From Cymodocea nodosa (Eukaryota; Streptophyta; Magnoliopsida; Alismatales; Cymodoceaceae): DNA of 64,000 nt. The position numbers were made by a program, and so were the translations under genes. The notes beneath the pieces are model-generated. The model ran no database searches. It was not told where the DNA came from and saw nothing but the letters and a program-made list of their open reading frames with translations. This document shows, one piece after another, positions 25,755 to 38,265 of this stretch; position 1 is the stretch's first letter; the number at the start of each line of letters is the position of its first letter. The stretch covers positions 11,662,501-11,726,500 of the forward strand of contig JAZBRI010000011.1 in assembly GCA_036874045.1 (NCBI GenBank), read 5' to 3'.

Positions 25755-26135
25755 ACCAAAAAAAGTCATTAAGAAGATAGTTAAGTGGATTTTAAATTAA
25801 GGTGCTTGGTTGGTTTGGTTAGAATACTAATTAAGTAATTTGGTGATTGAATCAAGGATTTCTTGATTAAGTGATTTAATTAGAGATTTGGGTTTAGCAA
25901 AAAAAATTTATGATGTGGTTGAAGATGATAGAAACAAGTCTCTTTTGCTTGATGTGTCTTGCTTTGTTCTACTACTTTTTGTTGACTTTTCCTTTGCTTC
26001 TTCATGCTTGAAAACTTTATAACCTTTTGATTTTAGCAAGAATTTCATAGCTAGAGTTCCTTTTAATTTATTACTTTTTCTCTTTCAAAAACAAACTTTT
26101 CTTATAATATATATTCTTTCAAAAATTTACATTTA

Positions 26136-26790
26136 GAGGGGTGTTTGTGCACCTAGAAAACATCGGAAAGGAAAATGGTAGAAAATTTTCCACCATTTTC
26201 TGGGTGTTTGTGCATCAAATGATTTTTCATCATTTTCTGCTATTTTCCATTGGTATATAAGAAAAATTTTCTTTCATTTTTTGACATTCTAATCTCTGAA
26301 ACTAATGGAAAATGAAGGAAAAGAAAATATGAATTATCACATAATATATTAACAACATGCAATTTTGATATAGAAATTATTTATGACTTTAATAGATGAG
26401 AATTGATATTACGAGAGATATGTGGAATGATAAAGATGTGCAAAATGTATTTTATATTGTAACAATTATCATAAATGACTTTATCTTATATTATCTATAA
26501 CAAATTTTGTTATTCTCTATCTTATAGATAAATACAAAAAATATTTAATTTATTAATTTTAATATTTTTATTTTGTAAATAAACATATATATTTTATATT
26601 TTATGATTTTTCGTCATTTTTTGTTTTGTGCACAAATACACATATTTCAAATTCCATTATTTTCTGTTCTGTGCACATACACCTTGATTTTCTATTGATT
26701 TTCCATTAGTTTTTTTCATTTTCCTTTCCATTATTTTTTGTAGTATTCCGTCATTTTATTTCCACCATTTTCCAATACACAAACACCCTC
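26136..26790. mobile_element. Foldback-type MITE
   Basis: 655 bp with inverted ends: the left is GAGGGGTGTTTGTGCACC and the right, reverse-complemented, is GAGGGTGTTTGTGTATTGG, each continuing into GGAAAATGGTGGAAA-like sequence. The left terminal word recurs inside (GGGTGTTTGTGCATC near 26209), and partial inverted copies lie near 26630 and 26680, giving a nested foldback. Flanks are TTA on the left and TAA on the right, compatible with a TA or TWA duplication. It has no coding sequence. The superfamily is uncertain (PIF/Harbinger-like or similar). Confidence 0.65.
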
Positions 26791-26799
26791 TAAGTTTAC

Positions 26800-29700
26800 T
26801 TTCATAGAATTCTAGGGGCAACTACAAGAGACTTTGTAATTTTTAAAATAATCATAGTTGTGACACTCTAGTTATGGAACATGAGCTCCTACAATTGTTA
26901 TTATACCTTTTTATATATGGATGAGAAAAGAGGAGAAAAAAGAAGTTGTCACATAGTCTAAGTCAAAGGCACACTAGGAAAAATCTATATATAAATGTAA
27001 AATGATTCTTAAGTAATAGATAAGGCTAAAGTTTTTGAATCAAAAGTTATGGTAAGGATTAGATTAAGTATTTTAAGGATTTAATTTGAGTATTTTAAGT
27101 ATTTAATTAAAGGGAGTGATTAAGTATTTTTATAAGGTAATTTTAGTGTTAGAAATGACTTAATTGATTTAATTAAATGGTTTAGGTGTTTTGACTAAGT
27201 GACTTAGATGGTTTGATTGAGTGTTTTTTAATTAAATGATTTAATAGTTACATTAGATATTTTTTAAGTGATTAAATGTTTTTAGTAATTTAAATGTTTT
27301 AATTAAGTATTTTTAATGATTCGATTAATTAACTATTTTACATTTAAATGATAGGAAAAATGAGAGGGCATGATAAACATAACAGTTGAAAGGGAACCTG
27401 ACATTCGATAACTTTGATTAATCATTAAACGTAGAATGAGGTGTCAATAATAGTAATTTTATGTTTATTAAAATTTAAATTTCAATGAGAATTACGAGTG
27501 TCGTTTAAGAAGGTGCTAAACGTTCCAATGGAATGAACATGCATGCATTCTTTGTCATGCTATGAACTCGGCTGTAGCATGTAATCTCCACAAGTAGTAT
27601 TGTAAAGTTAAAAGAACTCTATTAAAAAGAACTTATAAACTTTGTATTTGAAATACTCAATCTCATATAAAAAAATTTCCAATTATTTTAAATTTGCAAA
27701 TTAAATTGAATTACGAGGTAGCTATATATATATATAGAAGTTGAGAACCATTCAAAAATGCAAGGATAGTGAATATGTCATGTAGTAACACTAAAAAACA
27801 ATTCAACATGGTTATCATGTGAAAAATATCACAGTAGATTTGGCAATTGCCTTCTTCAAAGTGCATCGAGTATTATTCTCTAACGATAAAACAAATGACA
27901 TTGATTATGTGACATAGAACTTGGCATTTTTTTTCTCTTATGGTATTCATGTCGTAGGAACATGATGGTATGGCCATTCTATACAAAACAAAGTCTAAAT
28001 ACCACCGTCAACTCTTCAAAAAGTTGCACAACCATATAGATATACGTGATTTTCTTACCATCTAAAGATCGCAAATTCGAACCAATAGAATTAGAATACA
28101 AGGTTTAGAATTTTCTAAAAGTTGACCAAGAAAATAAAGACCGACCTGTGCTTTTACGCTAATGATTTACAATGTATTAAATAAATATTTTTTTATACTT
28201 TAATTCGGTTGATTGTTATCGTGTCTAGGTGATCCCCAAGCACGACCTATAGTTTACAAGTCAATGTGTCGTACTCGTCTGTCATGTTGATTCGTGCAAT
28301 ATTTTATTTCAAATATTTGTGCTCAATATTATCGTAATATCAATGTAACTTAAGTTCTATTTTAGGTTTTAGATATAATTTACGTTACAATTCGATACCA
28401 TCACGATTACAAATTAGTACAGTTGCATTTGCAAGTGTTTGGAGACTTCATCAATTGACCTTTGACTCCAATAAGATTTACAATAAAATGTTTGTAATCA
28501 TTATATCTACTTCTTCTTTTTTATAAGAAGCAGATATTATTAAATGTAACACTTCAGCTATGGTCTCATGGTTGAGGGTGTAAGACAAGTTCAGATGGAT
28601 AATTTAACGCATACAGTCAAACTCCTCGCAGAAAGAGAGAGAGAGAGAGAGAGAGTCTACAAAAGAACAAGATAAATTAAATACTTGTATCTCTCTTAAC
28701 AATGTCAGTTCAACTTGTATAAACTGAGCGATTAGGATCATCATCTTGCACTCTAAAGTTGTTACTTTTAAAATTACCAGAAAAATTTGCTTGCTGTGTC
28801 TGTCGATCTTATTCCAAGTAAACTTACATTTGATGAAAACGGTACCGAAACCAAATAACAAGATTCTTTGCTTACAAAGAAGTGAGATGCAGATCATAAG
28901 TCTTGCCATATAATATCTTTATATTAATCTCAGAAGGCATGAAAATCCTTCACATGTTAATTTAACATAAAACTACTTTTGTAGCTAGCTTAGGAAAATT
29001 GAGACTCAATGATTTTTTAAAATTGCATGATATTTTCTATACACATGATTTTAAGGTGAATTTGTTATCAGCTGCAAAAGTAAATAAAACCCTTAATTGC
29101 TGCGTCTCTTTCTTTCTTAACTACTATATTTTTAAGATCTTTTAACCAAAAGAGACGTTTGAAGTTAGTGAAGAGTGTGGAAGACTTGCTTTACTCTAAA
29201 ACTTTTTTCTAATTATTCGTTACATACCGACGATAGTGCTTTTGTGAGTAATTATTAAAAGACATGACGTCAAAGATTAGACCACCAATCTTACAATAAA
29301 ACCAAGCACAGGAATAAACTGCTCTAATTAAATGGATATTACTTTTACTATTGAATAACCGGCATCAGTCAACGGCTAAGCACAAGATTACCTTTTATCT
29401 TAGGGTTCATAACCTGCTTGCGACGAACCTGTGATTTTTGCAAGTGGGCATCATGTGCTGACCACGTACTCTTGATATCTAATATAGTTTTTGCAGGTGT
29501 ATTTTAATAGTTTGAACTAATTGTGTTCAAACAGATTTAAATCTACAATCTTGAAGATGACGAGAAGATCACTCACCGCTTAAATGCACAAGATTGTTGA
29601 TATCCAATGTATAGTTTGCACTTCGATCATGTGCATTTATTTTTGTAAGTAATTTCTATCACCGTCACATGGTAGGGTCTTCAAACCAATTACGATAACA

Positions 29701-31500
29701 TAATTGATCAAGAACAATCCGGTTTTACGAAAAACCTAATCATTGTCAAAGCATGGCAAGTGCATTGCATGTCAACTCAATTAATTCAACTGCTCATTCC
29801 ATGTTATAAATTAAGCATTATGTCAACACAAGTTTAAGTGACCAGATGAATTCCCTAAGGGTATCAGACTAAGGTGGATATTCTATGTTCTCATCTTTAC
29901 GATGAAGGGCACATGGAGAATGTGATGGTTCCAACGCCGAATGAATTTCAACTGAAAAATATAATGATAATGTTTTAAATCTTGGAAAGGACTATATATG
30001 AGCACCGTTGTTCTAATACATGTACTAATCTTAGACTTCCACACTGCCAAATATATATCAACAAAATCAAGAAACCTGGAATGTGCAATCTCATCCGCCC
30101 ACATATGAGATTCTCTCCCACATATTTTATTTATAGGTAATTAATTATTCCCTCTGAATTCTAAAATACCCCTTGGGTGTTCATTTGAAAAGAAGCTACA
30201 CAATTTATAATGCAACCATGTAAATCGAAGCAACATGCACACTTAGTTTGACTTTCTTCTGATATACATATGTTGCATCCATAAATCATGGATCATGCTT
30301 GGAGATATCCAGCTCCTCACCATGTGATCTCAAGTCTAGTATATCATACCAGGCTTGAATATATAGTTTATATCTCCAATGACTATTCCTCAGCATATAC
30401 ACACACACGACTCCTTGCCATCTTCATCTATATTCTTTCTCTTCCATCTTTGAACTTACAAATAAGATGCTACAAATTTATTCAGCAAATGAAGAAACAT
30501 ATATAACCCTCATATAATGAAACAGATGAGCAACAAACAAGTAATTAAATAGATATGTAAGAGCATTTGTTGAAATTGGTAATAGCATGTTGTCATAGGA
30601 ATTTAAATTTTAATGACCCTTGCTTTGAATAACAAAGGAAAGAGTCGGCTAATGCTTGGCCAATATTATACGAGAGAAAGTGAATAGTGAATATAAATAC
30701 ATTTCATTTACAAACATATTCTTCTTCTTCTTTTTGGATAATGCTAGTAATATGAGTTAAGATCAAACCTGAATCTCTTCTTTCTAAAGCAAAGTAAAAG
30801 TTCAACTTGTGTTTTTCTCAACAAATAAACACAAATTGGAGTAGATAAAAGTTCGACTTGTTCCATTTTCTTTAGGTGGTTATCAACAACAAGATAATGT
30901 AATTAGTCGTCACCCATGCCTCATTTATTTGGGTACGATCGATTTTAGGCGTCTTGATCTCGCTTTTTGGAAAATCTTACACAAGTAACAATTGATATGA
31001 CATATTTTATATATAATCGTGAATATTTTGCTTAGTATATTGTAGTTCATTTTTTAAAAATCTTAGAATTAATCAAGAAAATATATATTTGATAGCAGAT
31101 GATTTTACCTGTTGGTAAAATTGAGATAAAAATCCACAAGGATTTCAAATGTATTTTACATTGTGATCCAAAATTTCATATTTTTATTACTTTGAAATCG
31201 ATGCAAAATCATAATTTCATAAATTTTCTTTTTACAGAAATCATATAACTAAAGGGTCGCATGTTCGAACCTTATTATTACACCTATGGTTTCAACATGT
31301 GATTCTCCAAAAATAAAAAATAATCCAAAAACGAGTTTCTAAATCTCCTTTTCCTTTTTTAAATCTTAAACCCTAAATTTGACTTTCAGGATTTTGACGA
31401 CGTATTTATTTATTTTAAATGTTTCACCACGTATTTATAAAATGGAACAAAAATAAGTATAGACTTCCAATTAAGAAAAAACTGCCACATGGTTATATTC
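26800..31500. other. Long gene-free region upstream of PG2
   Basis: About 4.7 kb of AT-rich DNA. From 27000 to 27360 it has monotonous TTAAGTATTTT/GATTTAATT words, probably old repeat sequence. Open frames at 28604-28909 (minus), 29883-30104 (minus) and 30288-30506 (plus) match no family I know and show no coding bias I can defend. The distal end should hold PG2 regulatory DNA. Confidence 0.4.
28635..28655. repeat. (GA)n microsatellite
   Basis: About ten GA dinucleotides in intergenic sequence. Confidence 0.9.

Positions 31501-31503
<3 letters not shown>

Positions 31504-31560
<57 letters not shown>
31504..31560. repeat. (TC)28 tract in the PG2 core promoter
   Basis: An uninterrupted TC/CT run of about 57 bp that ends roughly 50 bp upstream of the PG2 TATA box. 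On the opposite strand it is a GA repeat of the kind bound by plant BPC/GAGA factors, so it may be regulatory as well as length-variable. Confidence 0.92.
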
Positions 31561-31562
<2 letters not shown>

Positions 31563-31611
31563 GCCCACATGAGGTTGTCGAAAGATGTCACGCTGACTCG
31601 TGGCTAAAACC

Positions 31612-31619
31612 TATAAATA
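31612..31619 (+). promoter_or_regulatory. TATA box of PG2
   Basis: A canonical TATAAATA, 75 bp upstream of the ATG at 31687. This decides the start: an in-frame upstream ATG at 31600 lies before the TATA box and would not be in the mRNA, so translation should begin at 31687. Confidence 0.8.
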
Positions 31620-31686
31620 CCACAAACCCGTCCAGCTTCCTCTTCATCTCTCCCAGCCGCCACATTCACACTCCTCCGGCGCAACA

Positions 31687-33935
31687 ATGCCGTCGGCGAC
31701 GGTGGTACATTTGGCGGCGGCAGCAGCACTTGTCGTCACCGTCGTCTTCGTGCCAGCGCCATCGTCGGCGGCCATCAGCGTCCTCCAGGCTGGCGCCAAG
31801 CCGGATGGGAGGACGGACTCGACGGACGCGTTCCGGACGGCGTGGGCCGTCGCGTGTCGGTCACGGAGGGCGAGGACCATCCTCGTTCCAAGGGGGAGGT
31901 ATCTTCTCAAGCCCATCGTCTTCCAGGGCCCCTGCAATAACAACAACATGAGGTTACTCATCCACGGCACTCTGATCGCTTACCCCAACTACCGTACGTC
32001 GGCCAAGACCTGGATCGACTTCAACAGGGTCGACGGCCTCCGCATCAAGGGCGGCAGGCTGGACGGAAAAGGGTCGGCGTTATGGTCCTGCAAGCGTTCC
32101 AAGCGGAGGTCTTGTCCCCTCGGCCCTCCGGTGAGTCCGACGGAATTTAAATTTTATATATATAAGATCTCGTAAATAAGTGGATGACATGACACTCATG
32201 GAACATCAAGGGAGTATTTGTATACACAGCTAAGTGACACAAGGGAAGCAAATGAAATAATATATCATTTAGAAATTGATATATTATTTATAAAAAAAAT
32301 TATATAAAAGATGATAAGATTAGAATTTTTAGACGTATCATTTTTAGAAATAGTATATCGAAATTAACCTATAATTCAACTCTTCTTTAGATAATCATCT
32401 ACAACTACTTTCAAATTACAACAAACTCTTGTGGTTCGTTTTCCATTGTACCAAATTTTCTCATTTAAGTTATTGAACTCCTACAACTTAATTCTCAAAT
32501 TCATCCAATGAGAGGAGAGATCATGAAAGAAAAGTTGAATGAGAAGGGAAATTATGTAAAAGAAGAGATTGACAAGGCAAACTTAACTTCCATGTTTTCC
32601 TTTTCTTTTCATGCACGGAGAGGGAAGCAACTTTCATGAGAAGGTAAGGTTAATATTATAGAGTAGAAAATGCAGGTATTACTTTCATATCATATGAATG
32701 GCTAATTTTTTAGGAATTGATTTCTGTAACTTTGCTTCTTCTTCTTCTTCTTCTTCTTTTTCCTTTTTAGATGCAACTCTGAATTATAATTGAGAAATTT
32801 AAATAATATATAATAACAAAATTATACTGATTATCGTTTTAATTATATTAATCAACAAACAAAGAGGGCCTTAAGAGTTCCCATAAGCAGCTGTTGGTAA
32901 TGAAGATTGTCTACTTCAATTATTTAATTACCGAATGGTAGACTGTCGGTGATCCAAATCTCCCTTAATTAATTAGACATCGATCAGAATTAATTGTTCC
33001 CGTATATGTATGCAGTGCTTTCATCCAAATTTAAATTTAAGATGTTATTTCTTGTAATGAAATAGGCGAGGTTGATTTGTTTCTGTTTTTGTCAACCACA
33101 ATAAATACAAATTAAGTTTGATTCCAAAACCATTAATTATCGTACGTACGTAAAAATAATTAAGAATGTGGTTAATTAATTAATTTGTTGATGATGCGCA
33201 CTTACCGATTACGGATGGAATCCGATTGATTGCAGTCTCTGACCATCGGGTGGTCGTCGAACGTGAAGATCAGTGGGTTGACCTCCGTGTACAGCAAATT
33301 CTTCCACATATTCGTGTACAGATCCCGCGGAGTGAGGATCGAAGGCGGCAAGCTCGTCGCTCCGGCCAATAGCCCCAACACCGACGGCATCCACGTGCAG
33401 ATGTCCACCGACGTCACCGTCGTAAGCACCAAGATCATGACCGGCGACGACTGTATCTCAATCGGCCCCGGCACCACCAACATGTGGATGGAGAGCATCT
33501 CCTGTGGCCCTGGCCACGGTATCAGGTATCTCATTCATAACATTAAATGGTTAGCATCAATCAATTTTGAATTGTAGTTAAGTACGTCATACATGTATGT
33601 ATGTATGTATGTATGTATGTAAGTGTAGCATAGGAAGCTTGGCGCAGAGCTACAAGGAGCCAGGGGTGCGGAACATAACGGTGAGGAAGGCGGTGTTCGT
33701 CGGAACTCAGAACGGCCTGCGGATCAAGACGTGGGGGAGGCCGAGTAAAGGGTTCGTGAAGGATGTGGTGTTTGAGCGTGCCAGGATGATCAGGGTGCAG
33801 AACCCCATCATCATCGACCAGACCTACTGCCCATGGTACAGCGGCTGCCCTAACAAGGTAAATTAATTAAGCACAACACCCATACATATTTGAAAAAGTT
33901 TCTAATTAGGTATGATTAATTAACCCACGGTGGTC

Positions 33936-33966
<31 letters not shown>

Positions 33967-34187
33967 AGAACTCTGGTATCAAGATCAGCAACGTGGTGTT
34001 CCGTGAGATCAGGGGCTCGTCGGCGACTCAGGTGGCCGTGCACTTGAACTGCAGCCCGTCGAACCCCTGCAGGGGTATACGTCTGCACAACGTGATGCTC
34101 ACCTACAAAAACAGACCGGCGGCGTCGACATGCAGGAATGTCGCCGGCAAGGCCACCGGCAGAATCAGACTTAAGAGTTGCCTCTAA
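31687..34187 (+). CDS. Polygalacturonase PG2 (GH28)
   Basis: Exons 31687-32130 (444 nt), 33236-33525 (290), 33629-33857 (229) and 33969-34187 (219) join in frame into 393 residues. The first 27 or so residues form an Ala/Val-rich signal peptide ending near Ser-Ser-Ala-Ala, so the enzyme is secreted. GH28 motifs are all present: NTDG 196-199, GDDC 218-221, GHG 241-243 and RIK 276-278. It should hydrolyse galacturonan in cell-wall pectin. Exons are GC-rich with GC-ending codons, unlike PG3. Intron 1 is 1.1 kb; introns 2 and 3 are about 100 bp and end in microsatellites instead of ordinary pyrimidine tracts. The gene converges on PG3, with stops 640 bp apart. Confidence 0.93.
32728..32757. repeat. 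(CTT)n microsatellite in PG2 intron 1
   Basis: About eight CTT units in a pyrimidine-rich stretch in the middle of intron 1. Confidence 0.8.
33592..33621. repeat. (ATGT)n microsatellite at the end of PG2 intron 2
   Basis: About seven ATGT/GTAT units ending 7 bp before the AG acceptor at 33627-33628. They occupy the place where a polypyrimidine tract would normally lie. Confidence 0.9.
33941..33966. repeat. (GT)13 microsatellite abutting the PG2 exon 4 acceptor
   Basis: Thirteen GT units run directly into the acceptor AG at 33967-33968 with no intervening pyrimidine tract. Confidence 0.92.
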
Positions 34188-34826
34188 AGTAAAGATGAAG
34201 AGAGAGAGTGAGAGACAGGTGAATGGCGCCCTCTCCTGTAATGGTAGGGGAGTGGTGGTGAAAATCACAACTTGTTTTATTTATATATTTACTTTTTCTT
34301 CTTGATATTGGTAACTTGAGATTTTCTTCACTTGTGAAAGAAGAAGCGATCTATTGTAATATTATTTGGTGAAGCAGTTGGATATCCAATATTGTATTGA
34401 AAACCGAAAGAATTGAAGAAATAATACGCCATTGCAGTCTTTCATGTCACAGGAAGCTACCTCCCACTTTAATGGATGAACTTTTGGATCACGAAGATTT
34501 CTGATATTCTAACTGATGAGCTTCATACCAAGACATTTGACATTGCTAGCTTGATAGCTTCTCGTGATCTCGTAATTAATTAAGAAGCACATTGAGTAGT
34601 CGATCGTTATTAATTGGTAGTTGGACAATTAATAAAGAACATACATAGATGGAAATTTTATTAATGAAAATTCAATTCAGATGGAAACGTGCAAGCAAGA
34701 CCTTCTTAATCAAATTTATTCTCATGCATTGACCACAAGACCCAAATTAAGGATCTAGCTTCTTAACTAACAGTGACCTATGTTGTACAAATTACGATCC
34801 CATTCATGTAGTCGATACCAAGCACA
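34188..34826. other. Shared 3' region of the convergent PG2 and PG3
   Basis: 640 bp between the two stop codons, containing both 3' UTRs. AATAAT-like words near 34410 (plus) and AATAAA on the minus strand near 34655 and 34716 could be poly-A signals. There is no further gene. Confidence 0.5.
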
Positions 34827-36532
34827 TCAACTTGCAAGGCAACTTGGAGGGTTCATGACCCCAAAGGCGTACCCCCTTGCATTCTTGCAATAAGACATTG
34901 CTGGTTGGTCATCCTTGTATGTCAATTGTATGCCGGTCATGCGTATGCCCTCACATGGTTCCCTCGGGCTACAGTCAAGCTTCACAGCCACCTCTGTCGA
35001 CGACGTTCCTCGGATGTGATTGAAGATGACGTTCTTTATCTTTATCCCCGAACCCTAGCATGCACAATTATGATCATCAGCCAATTTAATTAATTGGCAT
35101 GCACGTACGTGTATATAGATGGAATTGTGATGCATGTTGGTGTCGGTGTGCATGTGTGTGCGTTGTTGCAAACCCTGATTACCTCTGTAGGGCAGTTCCT
35201 GTTGTAGGGACAATAGTTCTGTTCGATGACGATTGGGTATCGAACGTTGCTCATGACGGCGTTTTGGAATAGGACTCCGGTGACATATCCATTACTACGT
35301 CTAGCCCATGTCTTGATCCGAAACCCATTTTGGGTCCCTGTGAATCGAACTGTCTTTATGGTCACATTCTCCACCCCAGGCTCCACCAATCTATTGGCCA
35401 AGCTCCCAATGCTGCATGCAGGTACACTAAATAAATGATCATGCTTCGATCCATATGCAATGAAATGTTGGTTTATAAATTGATCGATCGAACCTAGGTC
35501 TTATATATAATATTATGTTTCGTTCTCTTACTAGTAATTGGTTTTGATCGAGATGAACTCCAACATGCATAAAAGGCATCGATCTTTACGACTTTAATTA
35601 CCTAATCCCATGTCCAGGGCCACAGGAGACGTCATCTATGTACAAGTTGGTGTTGCCAGCACCGATGGCGATGCAATCATCCCCAGTCTTGATGCTAGCA
35701 CCGATAACCTTGACCTTGTTGGAGTATTGTATGTGGATGCCGTCGGTGTGTGGGCTCTGGTCTGGCGCCCTAATGACGATCGCTTGCATCTTTACCCAAT
35801 CAGAGGCATGGATCACAAAATGGAAGAGTGCACTATTGATCGAGGTCACCCTAGTGATCCTTGTTTGGTTGCAATGGTCTATCTTTATTGACTGCACGTA
35901 CCATGTTGAGCATCACAAGAAGAAACCATGAACGTAGTTGATTCCAAGCTCTTGATCAATATCATACATATTTTAGCAATAGTATCATAACATACACAGT
36001 GGAAGACATAGGTTTTAGATTGAGCTTAAGGAAAAATTAATAAGCATGTATGTGCAGTAGTAGCTAGTAATTAATTCAATACCGTGGCACCCAACGGGCA
36101 ATCCTTCCCTGACCTCTTGCAATCCCAAAATCTAGCACCCTGCCCATTGAAAATTCCTCCGGTGATCGACAACCCCACAACCCGACTGAACTGGATCCAC
36201 TTACCAGAGGGGCCGGCGATGTTGTAGTTCGACGGAGCACTGACATTGCCGATCGTCGAGAACTTTATCTTGTTCTTGCACGGACCTCGGAAGTTGATTG
36301 GGCCGATCAGGAAGTTCCCCTGGGGCACCCAAACAGCAGATGATTTGCTCGATCGGCAAGCAAGCTTCCATGCTATAAGGAATGCCTTGGTTGAGCCCCA
36401 CTTTGCAGTGGGATCAGCACCATAATCGACAACATTGAAGATATTGATTGCCGTAGCGACATGGGATGTGAAGAGGATGGAAACAAGGAGAGGAATGGCA
36501 AGGGGAGGAGGAAAGTTGATGGATCGATCCAT
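34827..36532 (-). CDS. Polygalacturonase PG3 (GH28) with HTDG in motif I
   Basis: Minus-strand exons 36532-36083 (450 nt), 35891-35602 (290), 35411-35183 (229) and 35054-34827 (228) join in frame into 398 residues. A signal peptide covers about residues 1-27. Motifs: HTDG at 198-201 in place of the usual NTDG, GDDC 220-223, GHG 243-245 and RIK 278-280, so the catalytic Asp residues and the His of GHG remain. The C-terminal exon keeps the Cys-rich layout ending PPSCLAS. Codon use is less GC-rich than in PG1 and PG2, so this is the more diverged paralogue. Whether the Asn-to-His change lowers or changes activity cannot be told from sequence. A TATA-like tract lies about 60-70 bp upstream. Confidence 0.92.
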
Positions 36533-36589
36533 GGAGATAGAGGTGATAGACAGCTAAAGTGGAGGAGGGTGTTGTGGTTTTGCTTGTGG

Positions 36590-36604
36590 TATATATATAT
36601 ATAT
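36590..36604 (-). promoter_or_regulatory. TATA-like AT run upstream of PG3
   Basis: Alternating TATATATATATAT about 60-70 bp before the PG3 start codon. It is a plausible TATA box and also a short microsatellite. Confidence 0.55.
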
Positions 36605-38225
36605 TACCAGGTAGAGAGATGGTGGTGACTTTGAGTAGAGTTGGGTGAATATATAGAAATGAATATTGTTTAAAATTGGATTAAGTCTCGGGTTAATGTG
36701 CTATGATGAGAACTTTGAGGAGGCGCACATGAGATGATTAATTGCATGTTGGGATGGTTAAATTAACCTTTTCTGTTGGCTACTGGAGATCTGAAGAAGC
36801 AAGTGTTTGAAATATGAAGCTGGCTTTGTGACTTGAAAAGGGCGTCAGTATTTTGGTGAATGAAATTTAATACATTGTTTACGTTTTTTCAACATGGCTG
36901 ATTTTTACATTATCTTAGGTTTGTCATGGTTCCTTCAAGACGAATCTTCGTACTATCTTTTATTTTTACTTTTACGTTAGTAATATTTTTGCTTGATTTT
37001 GAATTTAAGATATTCTTACGTACTTTAAAGACTTAATAAGAAAAGAAAAGAACAACTTCGACGAGACATTATTATATATATAACTTTTACATGTTCTCTG
37101 GATGGGTTTCTTTCAAATACTCAACACGGTATTATTAGATGATTTCCTTTTGTATTGGTAGTTTTTTTTTTTATATACTTCAAATGCTAAAAGATCATGT
37201 GAGTGTTGTTGATCTACCTAATTGAACTATTGCAGTTGGTTTACATTTATCAGATAATACCAACAGTGAAATGGTACAACTGGTCTTCTACTCTAATATA
37301 AGAAAAGAGATTTCAATTTTCAGGTTTGAAATATTTATTAGATATTTTTCTTTCATGTTACTAACTTCGTAGAAGTTGGATGTAAGAATATAATAAGATG
37401 CCCACTTTCATTTAGGATATCAAATTCACATTATATTGAATAACTCCCTCAAAGTGTGAGTACGTGCGTTTGAGGGCGTTGAGGAAGGAGTACACATGTG
37501 GTTATGGATTGTAGCGCAAGACCAACCTCCATTGGCTAAGGGATTTTCCTTTGGGCGGTTCTCCACGGCCATTCCATCCTCAAAAGACGTCCAAGTTCCT
37601 TACGTTCCAATCAAATGCATGTTTGTTGTGGCCTCTCTTCCCTTGGGTGATCAATTAATTAATGGCAAAGATTAAAGATACAATAAGTTAAGGTGAGGGA
37701 GAGAGGGTTGATCGATCCCAATGTGCCACCTGTCCAATTAAAACTCTACGGATGTTGGTACTCTCACCTAAGAAACTTATCACAGTCATAGTTTACGGAG
37801 AAAGTAATGGTGAGATAGTCTAGTTGACCTTTATAGGGTTTATTTTAAGGAAATATATTCTAGGTTTGAATAGAAATAAAGACATTGTCATTGAGGAAAA
37901 TATGTTTCAGTAGAAACTAACAACAGAGAATATAATTGGTCTTTCACTTTATTTTAAAAGAGAGACATGTAAATTTGAACCAGCATAAAAATATCACCCA
38001 CTATCAAAGAACATACTCCAGTAGAAATATTGACCAAATTTCATTGGGTAGTAGAAATAGTAATGTACTAGTGGGAAAGAGCATTTACAGGTATATGTTT
38101 ATTAACTATCAAATATATCTTTATGTCATTTGAAGAAAAAATATATATCTTTGTGTTACCTTAAAATAGATATAGCAATTGATAGATCCTTTCATTTCAA
38201 TCATCTATGCTCATACATACATACG

Positions 38226-38265
<40 letters not shown>

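Noticed and set aside
28604-28909. 101-codon open frame on the minus strand
   Set aside because: It includes the (GA)n repeat as Ser-Leu runs and has no recognisable domain or splice context.
31250-31280. GTTCGAACC word resembling a tRNA/SINE B box (also near 28075)
   Set aside because: No A box at the right distance, no tRNA fold and no bounded SINE body.
31600-31686. Upstream in-frame ATG that would extend PG2 by 29 residues
   Set aside because: It lies before the TATA box at 31612, its residues are not a signal peptide, and the ATG at 31687 is followed directly by a proper signal sequence.
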